From assembly GCF_036946495.1 (NCBI RefSeq), contig NZ_JAQIIX010000002.1, positions 2,356,001-2,420,000 of the forward strand: a stretch of 64,000 nucleotides of DNA, read 5' to 3'. The stretch's first letter is position 1. Each line of letters starts with the position of its first letter. This document shows positions 34,260 to 43,590 of this stretch, piece after piece. Source of the stretch: Mycolicibacterium neoaurum (GTDB lineage: Bacteria > Actinomycetota > Actinomycetes > Mycobacteriales > Mycobacteriaceae). The notes under the pieces are model-generated. The model made no database searches. It was not told the DNA's origin and saw only the letters and a list, made by a program, of their open reading frames with translations. The position numbers and the translations under genes are program-made.

Positions 34260-36263
34260 TCACACGTCGAAGTCGACCGCCACGGTGGCACTGGTGGGCC
34301 GGGACTGGCAGGCGAGGATTCGTCCTGCCCGCACCTGCTCATTGCTCAGCGCGAAATTCTGGTCCATGGTGACCGTGCCGGAGGTGAGCACTGCCGTGCA
34401 CGTCCCGCACGCACCGCCCATGCAGGCATAGGGTGCGGGGATCCGGTTGCGCAGAGCGGCCTCCAAGAGCGTCTCACCGGCAGTGAGCGACACCGTACGG
34501 GTGGAACCGTTCAGTCCGATGGTCAGTTCCGCGGCGATCGGGTCCGACGGTGCGCTCGGCGCGGCGAGAGCGTGGAACAGTTCGAGATGGATCCGATCAT
34601 CCGGCACTTCACCGTCGATCAGGTTGTCGCGCAGGTGTATCACCAGTTCCTGTGGTCCGCACAGGAACCAGCGGTCTACTGCGTGAACATCACTGCCGAT
34701 CACGTCACACACCAACGGATAGTCGATGCGACCGGGCAGCACCCCGGACGTCGGTTCGGCGGATCGCACGTGTTGCACGCGAAGCCGATCGCCGAAGCGG
34801 GACTGCAGATCCTCGAGCTCGACGAGGAACATCGTCGATTCCGCGGTACGGTTTCCATAGATGAGCGTGCAACGGCTCTCGCGTTCGATCTCCAAGATGC
34901 TCGTCACGGCAGACAGCACGGGGGTGATCCCGCTGCCCGCCGCGATGGCCACATAGTTGCCGCGGGTATCCAGGTCCGCCGGCGGACAGAAATCCCCTGT
35001 GGGAGGCGCCAGCTCGAGTGTCTCGCCGGCGCGCAGGTGTTCGGTGGCGAACGTCGAGAACAGGCCGTCGGGAATCCGGCGTATCGCGATGGCGAGTTCA
35101 CCGGAACCTGGGGAGGTGCATATCGAGTACGTGCGCCGAATGTCCTGCCCGTCAAGTCGGTGATGAATGGTGAGGTGTTGGCCTGCGCGGAAACGGAATT
35201 GCTCGCGTAGGTCGTCGGGAATGTCGAAGCGGATCCGGACGCTGTCGGGCGTCAGCGGTTCGATGCTGCGCACAACCAGGGTGTAGGTCTCGCCGGTCTT
35301 GCGTGGGGCATGCACGGGAAGAAGGCGAGAAAGGCTGCCGTTCAACTCTTTCCAGGTCCGGTACTGCTCGGCATCGAGTTGCTGCCCGAAGGCCGTGAGC
35401 AACGCTGGGTTGTGCTCCAGATAGGCAGCCTCATTGCGTCGCCACGCGGCGACGTAACGGTGGAACGGGATCGACGGGTGCAGATGGTGGACCAGGTGGT
35501 AGTTCTGAGACAGCAGCAGGGGAGTCAGAATCCACTCGGCACCGACCCGGTTGCGCGTGGCCCGATAGCGATTCTGCCGGTGGGTGTCGGTCAGATCGTG
35601 GTGGGGCAGCCAGTCGAACCACCAGGCCAGTACGAACATCGCGACCCGCTCGGGGATGAGATAGACCAGTGCCAGTAGCCACAGGTGCCCAGAGAACCCG
35701 GCAACGGCTACCGCGGCGAGCGAGAACGTCATCAGGGCGGCTGTTTCCAAGATCTCCGAACGCGGGCGAGTATCCATGTTGCGCAACAGAAATCGCAGAT
35801 ACGGCACGTCCATCAACGGGAAGCGCAGCGGGAGTTGCCAGCGTGGGGCCGCGCTGACGAAATGGTCGGGATCGTTGTCACCGTCGTTGGTGTTCAGGTG
35901 ATGTTCGATGTGGATGAAGGCAAAAGACTTGAACGAGATCAGTGGCGAGACGAACAGCATCGCCACGCGGCCGAACGCCACATTGACCCAGCGGTGGCGA
36001 CTGATCGAATAGTGCGAGGCGTCGTGCAACACCGTGAACAGGACGAAGATGGCCGCGGCGCTCAGGGTGATGGTCACGACGGCGGGCAGCCGCGATGTCA
36101 ACGCCGCCCAGGTCGAGATGCCGAATACGCTGATCGCGGCCACGAAGATGGCGACCGTCGGCCAGGACAGCGTCGGGATCTGCTCCCCGGTGTCGGGCAC
36201 CGGTTCCGGCGTGGTGGCGGGGGCACCCGGGTGCGGGCCGGGCTGCTGGATGGTGATGGACAC
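34260..36263 (-). CDS. Fatty-acid desaturase / ferredoxin reductase / [2Fe-2S] ferredoxin fusion
   Basis: 667 residues from a GTG at 36263 with GAAGAGGA upstream. Domain 1 (about 30-290): a membrane desaturase/hydroxylase with several hydrophobic segments and the three histidine boxes HDASH, HIEHH and HLVHHLH. Domain 2 (about 320-560): an FNR-type reductase with RRTYSICTSP (FAD) and AAGSGITPVLSAV (NAD(P)H). Domain 3 (about 580-667): a plant-type ferredoxin with CMGGACGTC and a distal Cys in ILACQ. Electrons can thus run from NAD(P)H to the diiron site within one chain. Substrate could be a fatty acyl chain, alkane or terpenoid. Confidence 0.9.
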   Translation of the reverse strand: MSITIQQPGPHPGAPATTPEPVPDTGEQIPTLSWPTVAIFVAAISVFGISTWAALTSRLPAVVTITLSAAAIFVLFTVLHDASHYSISRHRWVNVAFGRVAMLFVSPLISFKSFAFIHIEHHLNTNDGDNDPDHFVSAAPRWQLPLRFPLMDVPYLRFLLRNMDTRPRSEILETAALMTFSLAAVAVAGFSGHLWLLALVYLIPERVAMFVLAWWFDWLPHHDLTDTHRQNRYRATRNRVGAEWILTPLLLSQNYHLVHHLHPSIPFHRYVAAWRRNEAAYLEHNPALLTAFGQQLDAEQYRTWKELNGSLSRLLPVHAPRKTGETYTLVVRSIEPLTPDSVRIRFDIPDDLREQFRFRAGQHLTIHHRLDGQDIRRTYSICTSPGSGELAIAIRRIPDGLFSTFATEHLRAGETLELAPPTGDFCPPADLDTRGNYVAIAAGSGITPVLSAVTSILEIERESRCTLIYGNRTAESTMFLVELEDLQSRFGDRLRVQHVRSAEPTSGVLPGRIDYPLVCDVIGSDVHAVDRWFLCGPQELVIHLRDNLIDGEVPDDRIHLELFHALAAPSAPSDPIAAELTIGLNGSTRTVSLTAGETLLEAALRNRIPAPYACMGGACGTCTAVLTSGTVTMDQNFALSNEQVRAGRILACQSRPTSATVAVDFDV

Positions 36264-36349
36264 GGCGTACGTCCTCTTCCGCGACGAGTGAGTGTCTCGA
36301 AAGTAGGTCTGCCGGAGCCTGCGGGACAATGACCCCGCCGCACCTGCGC

Positions 36350-36366
36350 ATGTGCTAGCCGCACAT
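36350..36366. promoter_or_regulatory. Inverted repeat between the PucR gene and the desaturase fusion
   Basis: ATGTGC and GCACAT flank the 5-bp spacer TAGCC about 90 bp upstream of the fusion gene's GTG. It lies in the only sizeable gap of this minus-strand group, so it may be a regulator site, perhaps for the adjacent PucR-type protein. Confidence 0.35.
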
Positions 36367-36395
36367 CGGTGGACCAGCGAAGTGTGGTCAATCGG

Positions 36396-37625
36396 TTATG
36401 TCGGCCGGAGTGCCGATGCGCCGAGCACGTCACAGATGTGCAGCGCGGCGTACACCTGGGCACGCCGCGCGGCCACCGGCCCACCGATCCGCTCCTCCGC
36501 ACGGCGCACCCGTTGCAGCACCGTGTTGCGATGGACGCCGAGCATGTCCGCGGCGGTCTTGAGGCTGCCCTGGCCGGTCAGGAAGGCCAGCAGCGCGCTG
36601 CGCTCGGCCTGGCTCTTGGCATCGTCACGGGCCAGATCGCCGAGTTCGCCGTGCACGAAGTCGCGCGCACCGTCGAGGTCCTGGGTCATCAAATCCACCA
36701 GGGCGATATCGCCGAAGTAGGTGACCCGTGCCGTCCGCTCGGCGAGCTCGGCGACCCGACGTGCGCGCAGTGCCTGCCGATGAGAGGTCCGAAAGCCGGG
36801 TGGACCCGGATGGACCGCGCCCACGGCGATGTGGACGTCGGGGTCGACCGATGACGGCGGTACCCGCAGGTCGGTCGACGTGTCGCGCGATGCGGCGACC
36901 CAACCCCACAAGCAGCGGGGCCCGGCCGGGATGACCAACGGGTGGTCGGCACCCAGCGCCTTGGCGAAGCGCCGCACCGCCGCGGGCAGATCGACGCTAT
37001 TGTCCGCGGTCCAGCAGACGAATCCGAGCTGGCCGCCGGTGAGTCGATGCCCCAGTACAGCTTCGGCGTTCCGCAGGTCGACCCGTTCATCGGCCAGCAG
37101 GGCGCGCACCACGTCGCTGCGTTCGGCCCGGTCCCGGCTTTGACGCCGGTCGAGTTCGGCGACGTACTCCGAGGACACCGAGGTCGAGATGCGATCGATG
37201 TACTGGAAACCAAACCTCTCGACCTCGAGGAACAGCCGCAACGATTCGGCGGGATCCGGCACATGGGTGGTGAGCGCTTCGGCGAACCTACCCGTGAAGT
37301 ATTGATGCCCCAGGCGGTAGAAGCGCAGCATCACGTCCAGACTGTGCCCCCGTGATGCCATCGCGCGAGCGTGCTCCAGCGCGGTCACCGGCGCTTCGGC
37401 CGCGGTCGCATCGATGCCGTGCCGGACCATCGAGAGCACCGCCTCGAGGTTCGACGAGCACGACCCGAGAGTCAGCCCGCGCAGCTCCGGATCGGCGGCG
37501 ATCTCGGGAATGTGGTGCGCGAGATGTTCGAGCATGTCATCGGCCAGCGCGGAGACGTCGCCGAGTAGCGCAGCGGCCACGGCCTGGACCGTCGGCGAAC
37601 CGTCGGCGGCAGGTCGCGGGTCCAC
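36396..37625 (-). CDS. PucR/CdaR-type transcriptional regulator
   Basis: About 409 residues from a GTG at 37625, eight bases after the stop of the oxidoreductase gene. The N-terminal helical sensor-like half includes SLDVMLRFYRLGHQYFTGRF. A GGDEF-like/CdaR middle region follows. The C-terminus has the PucR helix-turn-helix (SLKTAADMLGVHRNTVLQRV). Such regulators control catabolic or lipid genes in actinobacteria. Position directly upstream of the desaturase fusion makes that gene a likely target. Confidence 0.82.
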   Translation of the reverse strand: MDPRPAADGSPTVQAVAAALLGDVSALADDMLEHLAHHIPEIAADPELRGLTLGSCSSNLEAVLSMVRHGIDATAAEAPVTALEHARAMASRGHSLDVMLRFYRLGHQYFTGRFAEALTTHVPDPAESLRLFLEVERFGFQYIDRISTSVSSEYVAELDRRQSRDRAERSDVVRALLADERVDLRNAEAVLGHRLTGGQLGFVCWTADNSVDLPAAVRRFAKALGADHPLVIPAGPRCLWGWVAASRDTSTDLRVPPSSVDPDVHIAVGAVHPGPPGFRTSHRQALRARRVAELAERTARVTYFGDIALVDLMTQDLDGARDFVHGELGDLARDDAKSQAERSALLAFLTGQGSLKTAADMLGVHRNTVLQRVRRAEERIGGPVAARRAQVYAALHICDVLGASALRPT

Positions 37626-37635
37626 GTACCGGACC

Positions 37636-38637
37636 TTAGTGGTTGCGCACGCGCACCAAGGTCCGTCCTCGGTTACCGCCGCCACGGATTCGCTCCAATG
37701 CCGCCGGTACCTCGTCGAGACCGACCTCGCCGGCCACCAGCTCATCGAGCAGCGGTGGACGCAGGTCACGTCCGAGTCTGGCCCACACGTCACGCCGGCG
37801 AGCTATCGGGCATTGCACCGAATCGACTCCCAGGAGCGCGATTCCGCGCAAGATGAAGGGGAAAACGGTGGTGGGCAACGCCATTCCGCCGGTATTGCCC
37901 GACGCGGCGACGGCGGCGCCGTAGCGCAACGAGGCCAGCACGGCGGCCAGCGTCTCGCCGCCGACGCAGTCGACGGCGGCGGTCCATCGCTCCTTCTGCA
38001 AGGGCCGTGCCGGATCGCCGAGAGCCGCGCGGTCCACGACCTCGGCCGCACCCAGTGTGCGCAGCCAGTCGCCGGCATCGGGTTTGCCGGTCACGGCGGT
38101 GACCGAGAAGCCGCGCGCGGCAAGGATGGACACCGCGATACTGCCCACGCCGCCAGTGGCGCCGGTGACCAGCACCGGTCCGTCATCGGTGGTGGTCAAA
38201 CCGCGTTCTTCCAGGGCGATCACGCTGAGTGCGGCGGTGAATCCTGCGGTGCCCACGATCATGGCCTCCCGCATGCTCAGGCCGTCGGGCAGTGGCACCA
38301 CCCAGTCGGCGGGGACCCGGGCGTACTCGCTGAATCCACCGTGATGGGCGACGCCGAGGTCGTAGCCGTGCACGAGCACCTCGGTGCCGGCGTCCAGTCC
38401 TGAGTTTCCCGGGTCGACGACGGTGCCCGCCAGATCGATCCCTGGGATGAGCGGGTCGATGCGGGCGACCTTGCCGTCCTTGCTGGCCGCCAGCGCATCC
38501 TTGAAGTTGACGCTCGACCACGACACCTCGATCAGCACATCGCCCTCGCCCAGGTCCGCTATCGGGATCGGTTGGACCTGCAGCACGGTCTCGGGTCCGG
38601 TCGAATCGGCGACGAGGGCCTGCGCCTGGTCGGTCAT
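37636..38637 (-). CDS. AcuI/YhdH-like MDR oxidoreductase (acrylyl-CoA reductase type)
   Basis: 333 residues from the ATG at 38637 with AAGGAGCAGC upstream. It is a zinc-free medium-chain reductase: SSVNFKDALAASKDGKV and PGIDLAGTVVDPG in the catalytic domain, and VLVTGATGGVGSIAVSILA as the NADPH-binding Rossmann loop (A-x-x-G-V-G). SSVNFKDALA followed by PGID is typical of AcuI/YhdH, which reduces acrylyl-CoA or related enoyl compounds. It is the first gene in a line with PucR and the desaturase fusion and is divergent from the ABC importer. Confidence 0.85.
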   Translation of the reverse strand: MTDQAQALVADSTGPETVLQVQPIPIADLGEGDVLIEVSWSSVNFKDALAASKDGKVARIDPLIPGIDLAGTVVDPGNSGLDAGTEVLVHGYDLGVAHHGGFSEYARVPADWVVPLPDGLSMREAMIVGTAGFTAALSVIALEERGLTTTDDGPVLVTGATGGVGSIAVSILAARGFSVTAVTGKPDAGDWLRTLGAAEVVDRAALGDPARPLQKERWTAAVDCVGGETLAAVLASLRYGAAVAASGNTGGMALPTTVFPFILRGIALLGVDSVQCPIARRRDVWARLGRDLRPPLLDELVAGEVGLDEVPAALERIRGGGNRGRTLVRVRNH

Positions 38638-38905
38638 GTGCTGCTCCTTCTGCACTGGCGTTGGCGCCGGTGTCGTGATCGCTGCGGGGTGGATTGCCGT
38701 TCTTCTCCGTCGTACACGCACATCGCGACGTGCTGGTCACGGGCCCACGTTTCAGGAATGTTTCCTGTCAAATGTGTTCACGGCGAGAATATTTACGCCG
38801 TTCGCCGTGCGGGTTCTCAGATTTGGGTCCAAGATGGCTACCCGGGTCGCTCGAGAAGCGTAAACGTGGACGGATTCACCCGTGCCGCTGAACCTAGGGA
38901 GCCAG
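38638..38905. promoter_or_regulatory. Divergent promoter region, oxidoreductase / ABC importer
   Basis: A 268-bp gap between divergent starts. It contains an A+T-richer block around 38755-38800 suitable for promoters. I see no outstanding repeat or riboswitch-like structure. Confidence 0.4.
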
Positions 38906-40558
38906 ATGAGCAAGCTGCGCAATGCGCTGCGCAAGATGACGGTGTTGTCCTGCACGTCGGCGGTGGCCGTATTCGGCGTCGCCGCGTGCGGAAGCGAGGG
39001 GTCCGACGGATCGGGCGGGGGCGAGATCAACATCTCGATGACGTCGTTCCCGGACTACATCGACCCGCAACTGTCCTACACCTTGGAGGGTTGGGAGGTG
39101 CTCTACAACACCTACACCCCGCTGCTGACCTACAAGCACGCGAAAGGCGAGGACGGCACCAAGATCGTCCCTGGTCTTGCCGCCGAGATGCCCGACGTCT
39201 CCGATGATGGCAAGACCTACAAGCTGAAGCTGCGGTCGGGGATGAAGTACTCCGACGGCACCGATATCAAGGCATCGGATTTCACCTATGCCATCCAGCG
39301 GTTGTTCAAGGCCGACAGCGGTGGTTCTGTGTTCTACAGCGGGATCGTCGGCGCTCCGCAGTACGCCGAGGGCACGGCCGACACCATCAGCGGCATCGTC
39401 ACCGACGACGCGACCGGCGACATCACCATCACCCTCGACGCCGCCAACGGCACCTTCGAGAACGTGCTCGGCCTGCCGTTCGCCGCACCGGTGCCACCGA
39501 GCACCCCGCTGGCGGATGACGCCACGAACAGCCCGCCGCCGTCCAGTGGCCCGTTCATGATCACCAAGGTCGAGGCGCCCCAGACGCTGACCATGGAGCG
39601 CAATCCGAATTTCTCGACCGTGCGCGACGCAGGGGCCAGCGAGGTCGCCGATGCCCAGGTCGACAAGATCGTCGTGACCCAGAACAAGAGCAACACCGCG
39701 CAGGTCACCGGCGTCGAGCAGAACACCATCGACTTCATGGTCGACCCACCCGATGCCGACCGCCTGCAGGAGGTGAAAACCCGCTTCGGCGAACGGTTCC
39801 GGCTGGAAGAGTCGATCAACACCTACTACTTCTGGATGAACAACCAGACCGCGCCGTTCAACGATGTGCGCGTGCGCCAGGCGGTCAACTACGCCATCGA
39901 CCCCGAGGCGCTCAACCGCGTCTTCGGTGGGCGCCTGCACCCGACGCAGCAGATCCTGCCGCCGGGTATGCCGGGTTATGAGGAGTACAAGCTGTATCCC
40001 GGGCCCGATATGGACAAGGCCAGAGCGCTTCTGGCCGAGGCGAATCCCACCGATCGCGATATCACGGTGTGGACAAATGACGAGCCCGACCGCAAACGGA
40101 TCGGCGAGTACTACCACGACGTGCTCAACCAGCTCGGCTTCAACGCGACGCTGAAGGTGATCGCCGGCGATGTCTACTTCACCACGATCGGTAACCAGTC
40201 CACTCCCGATCTGGACACCGGTTTCGGTAACTGGTTCCAGGATTTCCCGCACCCGGACGACTTCTTCCGGCCGTTGCTCAACAGTGCGGCGATCCTGCCG
40301 ACCAATGGCAACAACTTCTCCCGGGCGTCCTATCCCGAGCTGGACGCGAAGATGGACGAACTGCTGACCAAGCAGCTCACCGAGGGGGACACCGAGGCGC
40401 AGTATGCGGCGCTGGACAAGGCCTATATGGAGCAGGCGGCCTGGGCACCTTACGGTAACGAGCAGTTCACCACGTTCGTCTCCGACCGCATCGACTTCGA
40501 CAAGGCCTACCACCATCTCCTGTTCAATCAGGACTGGTCGGCTCTGGCGCTGAAGTAG
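38906..40558 (+). CDS. ABC importer substrate-binding lipoprotein, family 5 (peptide/nickel type)
   Basis: 550 residues from the ATG at 38906 with TAGGGAGC upstream. The signal ends in a lipobox (FGVAACGS), so the mature protein is lipid-anchored outside the membrane. The SBP_bac_5 fold is evident from DPQLSYTLEGWEVLYNTYTP near the N-terminus, a VPGLAAEMPDVSDDGKTYKL segment, and NAFxxVRVRQAVNYAID-type sequence (VRVRQAVNYAIDPEALN). It opens a five-gene importer operon and would bind oligopeptides or similar solutes. Confidence 0.9.
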   Translation: MSKLRNALRKMTVLSCTSAVAVFGVAACGSEGSDGSGGGEINISMTSFPDYIDPQLSYTLEGWEVLYNTYTPLLTYKHAKGEDGTKIVPGLAAEMPDVSDDGKTYKLKLRSGMKYSDGTDIKASDFTYAIQRLFKADSGGSVFYSGIVGAPQYAEGTADTISGIVTDDATGDITITLDAANGTFENVLGLPFAAPVPPSTPLADDATNSPPPSSGPFMITKVEAPQTLTMERNPNFSTVRDAGASEVADAQVDKIVVTQNKSNTAQVTGVEQNTIDFMVDPPDADRLQEVKTRFGERFRLEESINTYYFWMNNQTAPFNDVRVRQAVNYAIDPEALNRVFGGRLHPTQQILPPGMPGYEEYKLYPGPDMDKARALLAEANPTDRDITVWTNDEPDRKRIGEYYHDVLNQLGFNATLKVIAGDVYFTTIGNQSTPDLDTGFGNWFQDFPHPDDFFRPLLNSAAILPTNGNNFSRASYPELDAKMDELLTKQLTEGDTEAQYAALDKAYMEQAAWAPYGNEQFTTFVSDRIDFDKAYHHLLFNQDWSALALK

Positions 40559-40560
40559 GT

Positions 40561-41598
40561 ATGACCACCCCGTCCGACTCGGTGGAGGCACCGGGGGAAC
40601 CCGTTCTTCCCCCCGGTGTTCCCGCCGAGCAGATCCGTGGGCGTAGTCCGTGGTATCTGGCCTGGCTCCGCTTGCGGCGCAACAGGATCAGTCTCGCCTT
40701 CGGAGCGTTGTTCGTACTGATCGTGCTGTTCTGTGTGGCGGCCCCGCTGTGGGCCGATCATGTCGCCCACACCGGGCCGAACGAGAATCACATCACCGAT
40801 ACGGTGCAGATCGGCGGCCGCGATGTCGATGTGGTGTCCCCGGACGGCACGCCGGTCGGCCCTGGCCTGCACGGCAGGTACCTGCTGGGCGCCGACCAGA
40901 ACGGCCGCGATGTGATGGTGCGCCTGATGTACGGCGGGCGAACGTCGATCTTCATCGGTGTCGCGGCGGCGGCCATCACCACCGTGCTGGCCGTGCTGGT
41001 CGGGTTGCTGTGCGGTTACTACCGCGGATGGATCGACGCGACGCTGTCGCGGGTGATGGATGTGGTGTGGGCGTTTCCGGTGCTGCTGCTGGGCATCGCC
41101 CTGGGCACCGCGCTGGCCCTGGGCGGCTTGAAGATCGGCGCTTTCCAGATTGCCGGGGACTCGCTGTGGATCCCGATCATGATCATCGGGCTGGTGTACG
41201 TGCCCTATATGGCCCGTCCGATCCGCGGTGAGATCCTGGCGCTGCGGGAGAAGGAGTTCGTGGAGGCGGCGGTCGCGCAGGGTAAGGGCCCGGTGCGCAT
41301 CATGGTCAGTGAGCTGCTGCCCAATGTCGTGTCGACCATCATCGTGTTCTTCACGCTCAACATCGCCAACAACATGTTGTTGGAGTCGGCGTTGTCGTTC
41401 CTGGGCGCGGGTGTGCGAGCGCCCAACGCCTCGTGGGGCACGATGATCGCCGACGGGTACCAGACGATCTACACCGCCCCGCATCTGACCATCGTGCCCG
41501 GTCTGATGATCGTGTTGACGGTGTTGTCGCTCAACGTGTTCGGCGACGGGCTACGCGATGCCCTCGATCCGCGCGCCAAGATTCGGTTGGAGCACTGA
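40561..41598 (+). CDS. ABC importer permease, DppC type
   Basis: 345 residues. A cytoplasmic N-terminus with RLRRNRISLAFGAL precedes TM1. Then comes an extended periplasmic loop containing HGRYLLGADQNGRDV, the OppC-type signature, and four to five further TMs. The EAA loop EFVEAAVAQGKGPVRIM contacts the ATPase. It follows the binding protein after only 2 bp. The periplasmic loop carries an insert compared with minimal DppC proteins. Confidence 0.9.
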   Translation: MTTPSDSVEAPGEPVLPPGVPAEQIRGRSPWYLAWLRLRRNRISLAFGALFVLIVLFCVAAPLWADHVAHTGPNENHITDTVQIGGRDVDVVSPDGTPVGPGLHGRYLLGADQNGRDVMVRLMYGGRTSIFIGVAAAAITTVLAVLVGLLCGYYRGWIDATLSRVMDVVWAFPVLLLGIALGTALALGGLKIGAFQIAGDSLWIPIMIIGLVYVPYMARPIRGEILALREKEFVEAAVAQGKGPVRIMVSELLPNVVSTIIVFFTLNIANNMLLESALSFLGAGVRAPNASWGTMIADGYQTIYTAPHLTIVPGLMIVLTVLSLNVFGDGLRDALDPRAKIRLEH

Positions 41599-41599
41599 G

Positions 41600-42562
41600 A
41601 TGCTGCGTTTCGTGGTGCGGCGGCTCGTCGGCATGGTCGGGGTGCTGTTCGCGATATCGGTGTTGGTGTTCCTGATCTTCAACGTGATTCCGAATTCGGA
41701 TCCGGCGGCGCGTATCGCGGGGAAGAACGCCGATCCGGAACTGATCGCCAGGGTCAGTGCGGATCTGGGACTCGATCAGCCGCTCTATGTGCAGTACCTG
41801 ACGATGATGAAGCAGATCTTCACCGGTCAGCTGACCTCCTATGCCAGTTCGCAGAATGTGGTCGAGCAGATATGGAAGGGACTGCCCGCGACGCTGTCGC
41901 TGTGCATCGGCGCGGCGGTGCTGTGGATGGCGCTGGCGATCTGGTTCGGCTATCTCAGCGCCGTGCACGCCGGCAAGTTCACCGACCGCGCGCTGACCGT
42001 GCTGTCGCTGGTCGGGATATCGATGCCGGTGTTCTGGCTGGCCGCAATCCTGTTGTACTACTTGAGCTTCAAGGCCGAGCTGTTCCCGACCAGTAGTTAC
42101 GTCCCACTGACCAAGGACCCACTGGATTGGGCGTATCACCTGATCTTGCCGTGGCTGACGCTGGCCGTGCTGTACGTCGGTTTCTACAGTCGGGTGCTGC
42201 GGTCCAACATGCTCGACGTGATGAACGAAGACCATGTGCGCACGGCGCGTGCGAAGGGCATCAGCGAACGGCAGATCCGCATCAAGCATGTGCTGCGCAA
42301 CTCGATGATCCCCATCGTCACGCTGTTCGGGCTGGACTTCGGTGTCGTCGTCGGGGGCGGGGCCATCCTGACCGAGACGGTGTTCAACCTCAACGGTGTC
42401 GGTCTGTATGCCGGACAAGCGATCGGCACGCTGGACCTGCCGCCGCTGATCGGGGTGACGATGTTCGGCGCGTTCTTCATCGTGCTGTTCAACACCCTGG
42501 TCGACGTGGCCTACGCATTCCTCGATCCACGGATCCGGCTCGGAGAGGCGGCACCGGTATGA
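41600..42562 (+). CDS. ABC importer permease, DppB type
   Basis: 320 residues from the ATG at 41600, directly after the DppC stop. It starts with the DppB-type LRFVVRRLVGMVGVLFAISV membrane segment, has a periplasmic loop with DLGLDQPLYVQYL, and an EAA loop (VRTARAKGISERQIRIKHVL). Six TMs are expected. The order C before B is the reverse of the usual dppB-dppC order. Confidence 0.9.
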   Translation: MLRFVVRRLVGMVGVLFAISVLVFLIFNVIPNSDPAARIAGKNADPELIARVSADLGLDQPLYVQYLTMMKQIFTGQLTSYASSQNVVEQIWKGLPATLSLCIGAAVLWMALAIWFGYLSAVHAGKFTDRALTVLSLVGISMPVFWLAAILLYYLSFKAELFPTSSYVPLTKDPLDWAYHLILPWLTLAVLYVGFYSRVLRSNMLDVMNEDHVRTARAKGISERQIRIKHVLRNSMIPIVTLFGLDFGVVVGGGAILTETVFNLNGVGLYAGQAIGTLDLPPLIGVTMFGAFFIVLFNTLVDVAYAFLDPRIRLGEAAPV

Positions 42563-43590
42563 GTCCGATACTCGAAGTCGAGGACCTGCGGGTCAGCTTC
42601 GCCACCCAGGACGGTGTGGTGGGCGCGGTCGACGGGGTGTCCTTCGCCCTGGAAGCCGGTGAGGTGCTGGCCATCGTCGGGGAGTCCGGCTCCGGTAAGA
42701 GTGTCACGGCGCAGACCGTGATCGGACTGACCCGTGCGCCGAACGCCACCATCGGTGGAGCGGTCCGGTTCGGCGGGCGCGACCTGACCCAACTGGACGA
42801 CCGTGAATTACAGGGCGTGCGAGGCGAACACATCGCCATGGTGTTCCAGGACCCGATGACATCGCTGAATCCGGTGTACCGGGTGGGGGACCAGATCATC
42901 GAGATGATCCGGGCGCACCGAACGGTCTCCCGTGCCGAAGCACGCGACCGGGCGATCGAACTGCTGCGCACCGTCGGCATCCCCAATCCCGAACGCCGGG
43001 TGAAGGATTACCCGCACGAGTTCTCCGGGGGCATGCGGCAGCGCGTCATGATCGCCATGGCGCTGTCGCTGGAGCCGGAGGTGTTGATCGCCGACGAACC
43101 GACGACGGCGCTCGACGTCACGATCCAGGCCCAGATACTGCGACTGCTGGCTCAGCTGAACGCCGAACGTGGGCTGGCGGTGGTGCTGATCACCCATGAT
43201 CTCGGCGTGGTGGCCGAGGTCGCGGACCGGGTGCTGGTGATGTACGCCGGGCAGGTGGTCGAGGATGCCGGGGTCGACGACATCTTCTACGATCCGCGAC
43301 ATCCCTACACCTGGGGGCTTTTCGGTTCACTCACACCGCTTGATGCGCCGCAGCATTCGCGGTTGCCGCATATCGGCGGCGCCCCGCCGTCATTGTTGTC
43401 ACCACCGTCGGGGTGCCGGTTCGCACCGCGCTGCCCGCACGTCTTTGATGCCTGTGCACAGCTGCCCGCACTGACTCTCGATGACAGCGCGGCCGGGCAC
43501 CGGGACCGGTGTTGGCTGGAACCGGAACAGAAGACCGCCCTGCGGCTTGTCGACGGGCGCATCGGATTAGGTAAGCCGGTGGCACTGTGA
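42559..43590 (+). CDS. ABC importer ATPase, DppD type
   Basis: 343 residues; the ATG overlaps the DppB stop. All nucleotide-binding motifs are present: Walker A GESGSGKS, Q-loop, signature FSGGMRQR, Walker B VLIADEPT and the switch His in LITHDLG. The C-terminal oligopeptide-transporter domain has Cys clusters (GCRFAPRCPHVFDAC), typical of Opp/DppD proteins that may hold an Fe-S cluster. Confidence 0.92.
   Translation: MSPILEVEDLRVSFATQDGVVGAVDGVSFALEAGEVLAIVGESGSGKSVTAQTVIGLTRAPNATIGGAVRFGGRDLTQLDDRELQGVRGEHIAMVFQDPMTSLNPVYRVGDQIIEMIRAHRTVSRAEARDRAIELLRTVGIPNPERRVKDYPHEFSGGMRQRVMIAMALSLEPEVLIADEPTTALDVTIQAQILRLLAQLNAERGLAVVLITHDLGVVAEVADRVLVMYAGQVVEDAGVDDIFYDPRHPYTWGLFGSLTPLDAPQHSRLPHIGGAPPSLLSPPSGCRFAPRCPHVFDACAQLPALTLDDSAAGHRDRCWLEPEQKTALRLVDGRIGLGKPVAL

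Noticed and set aside
38894..40591. 565-codon minus-strand frame opposite the ABC binding protein
   Set aside because: It is antisense to a complete SBP_bac_5 lipoprotein in an intact importer operon. High G+C makes such shadow frames common.
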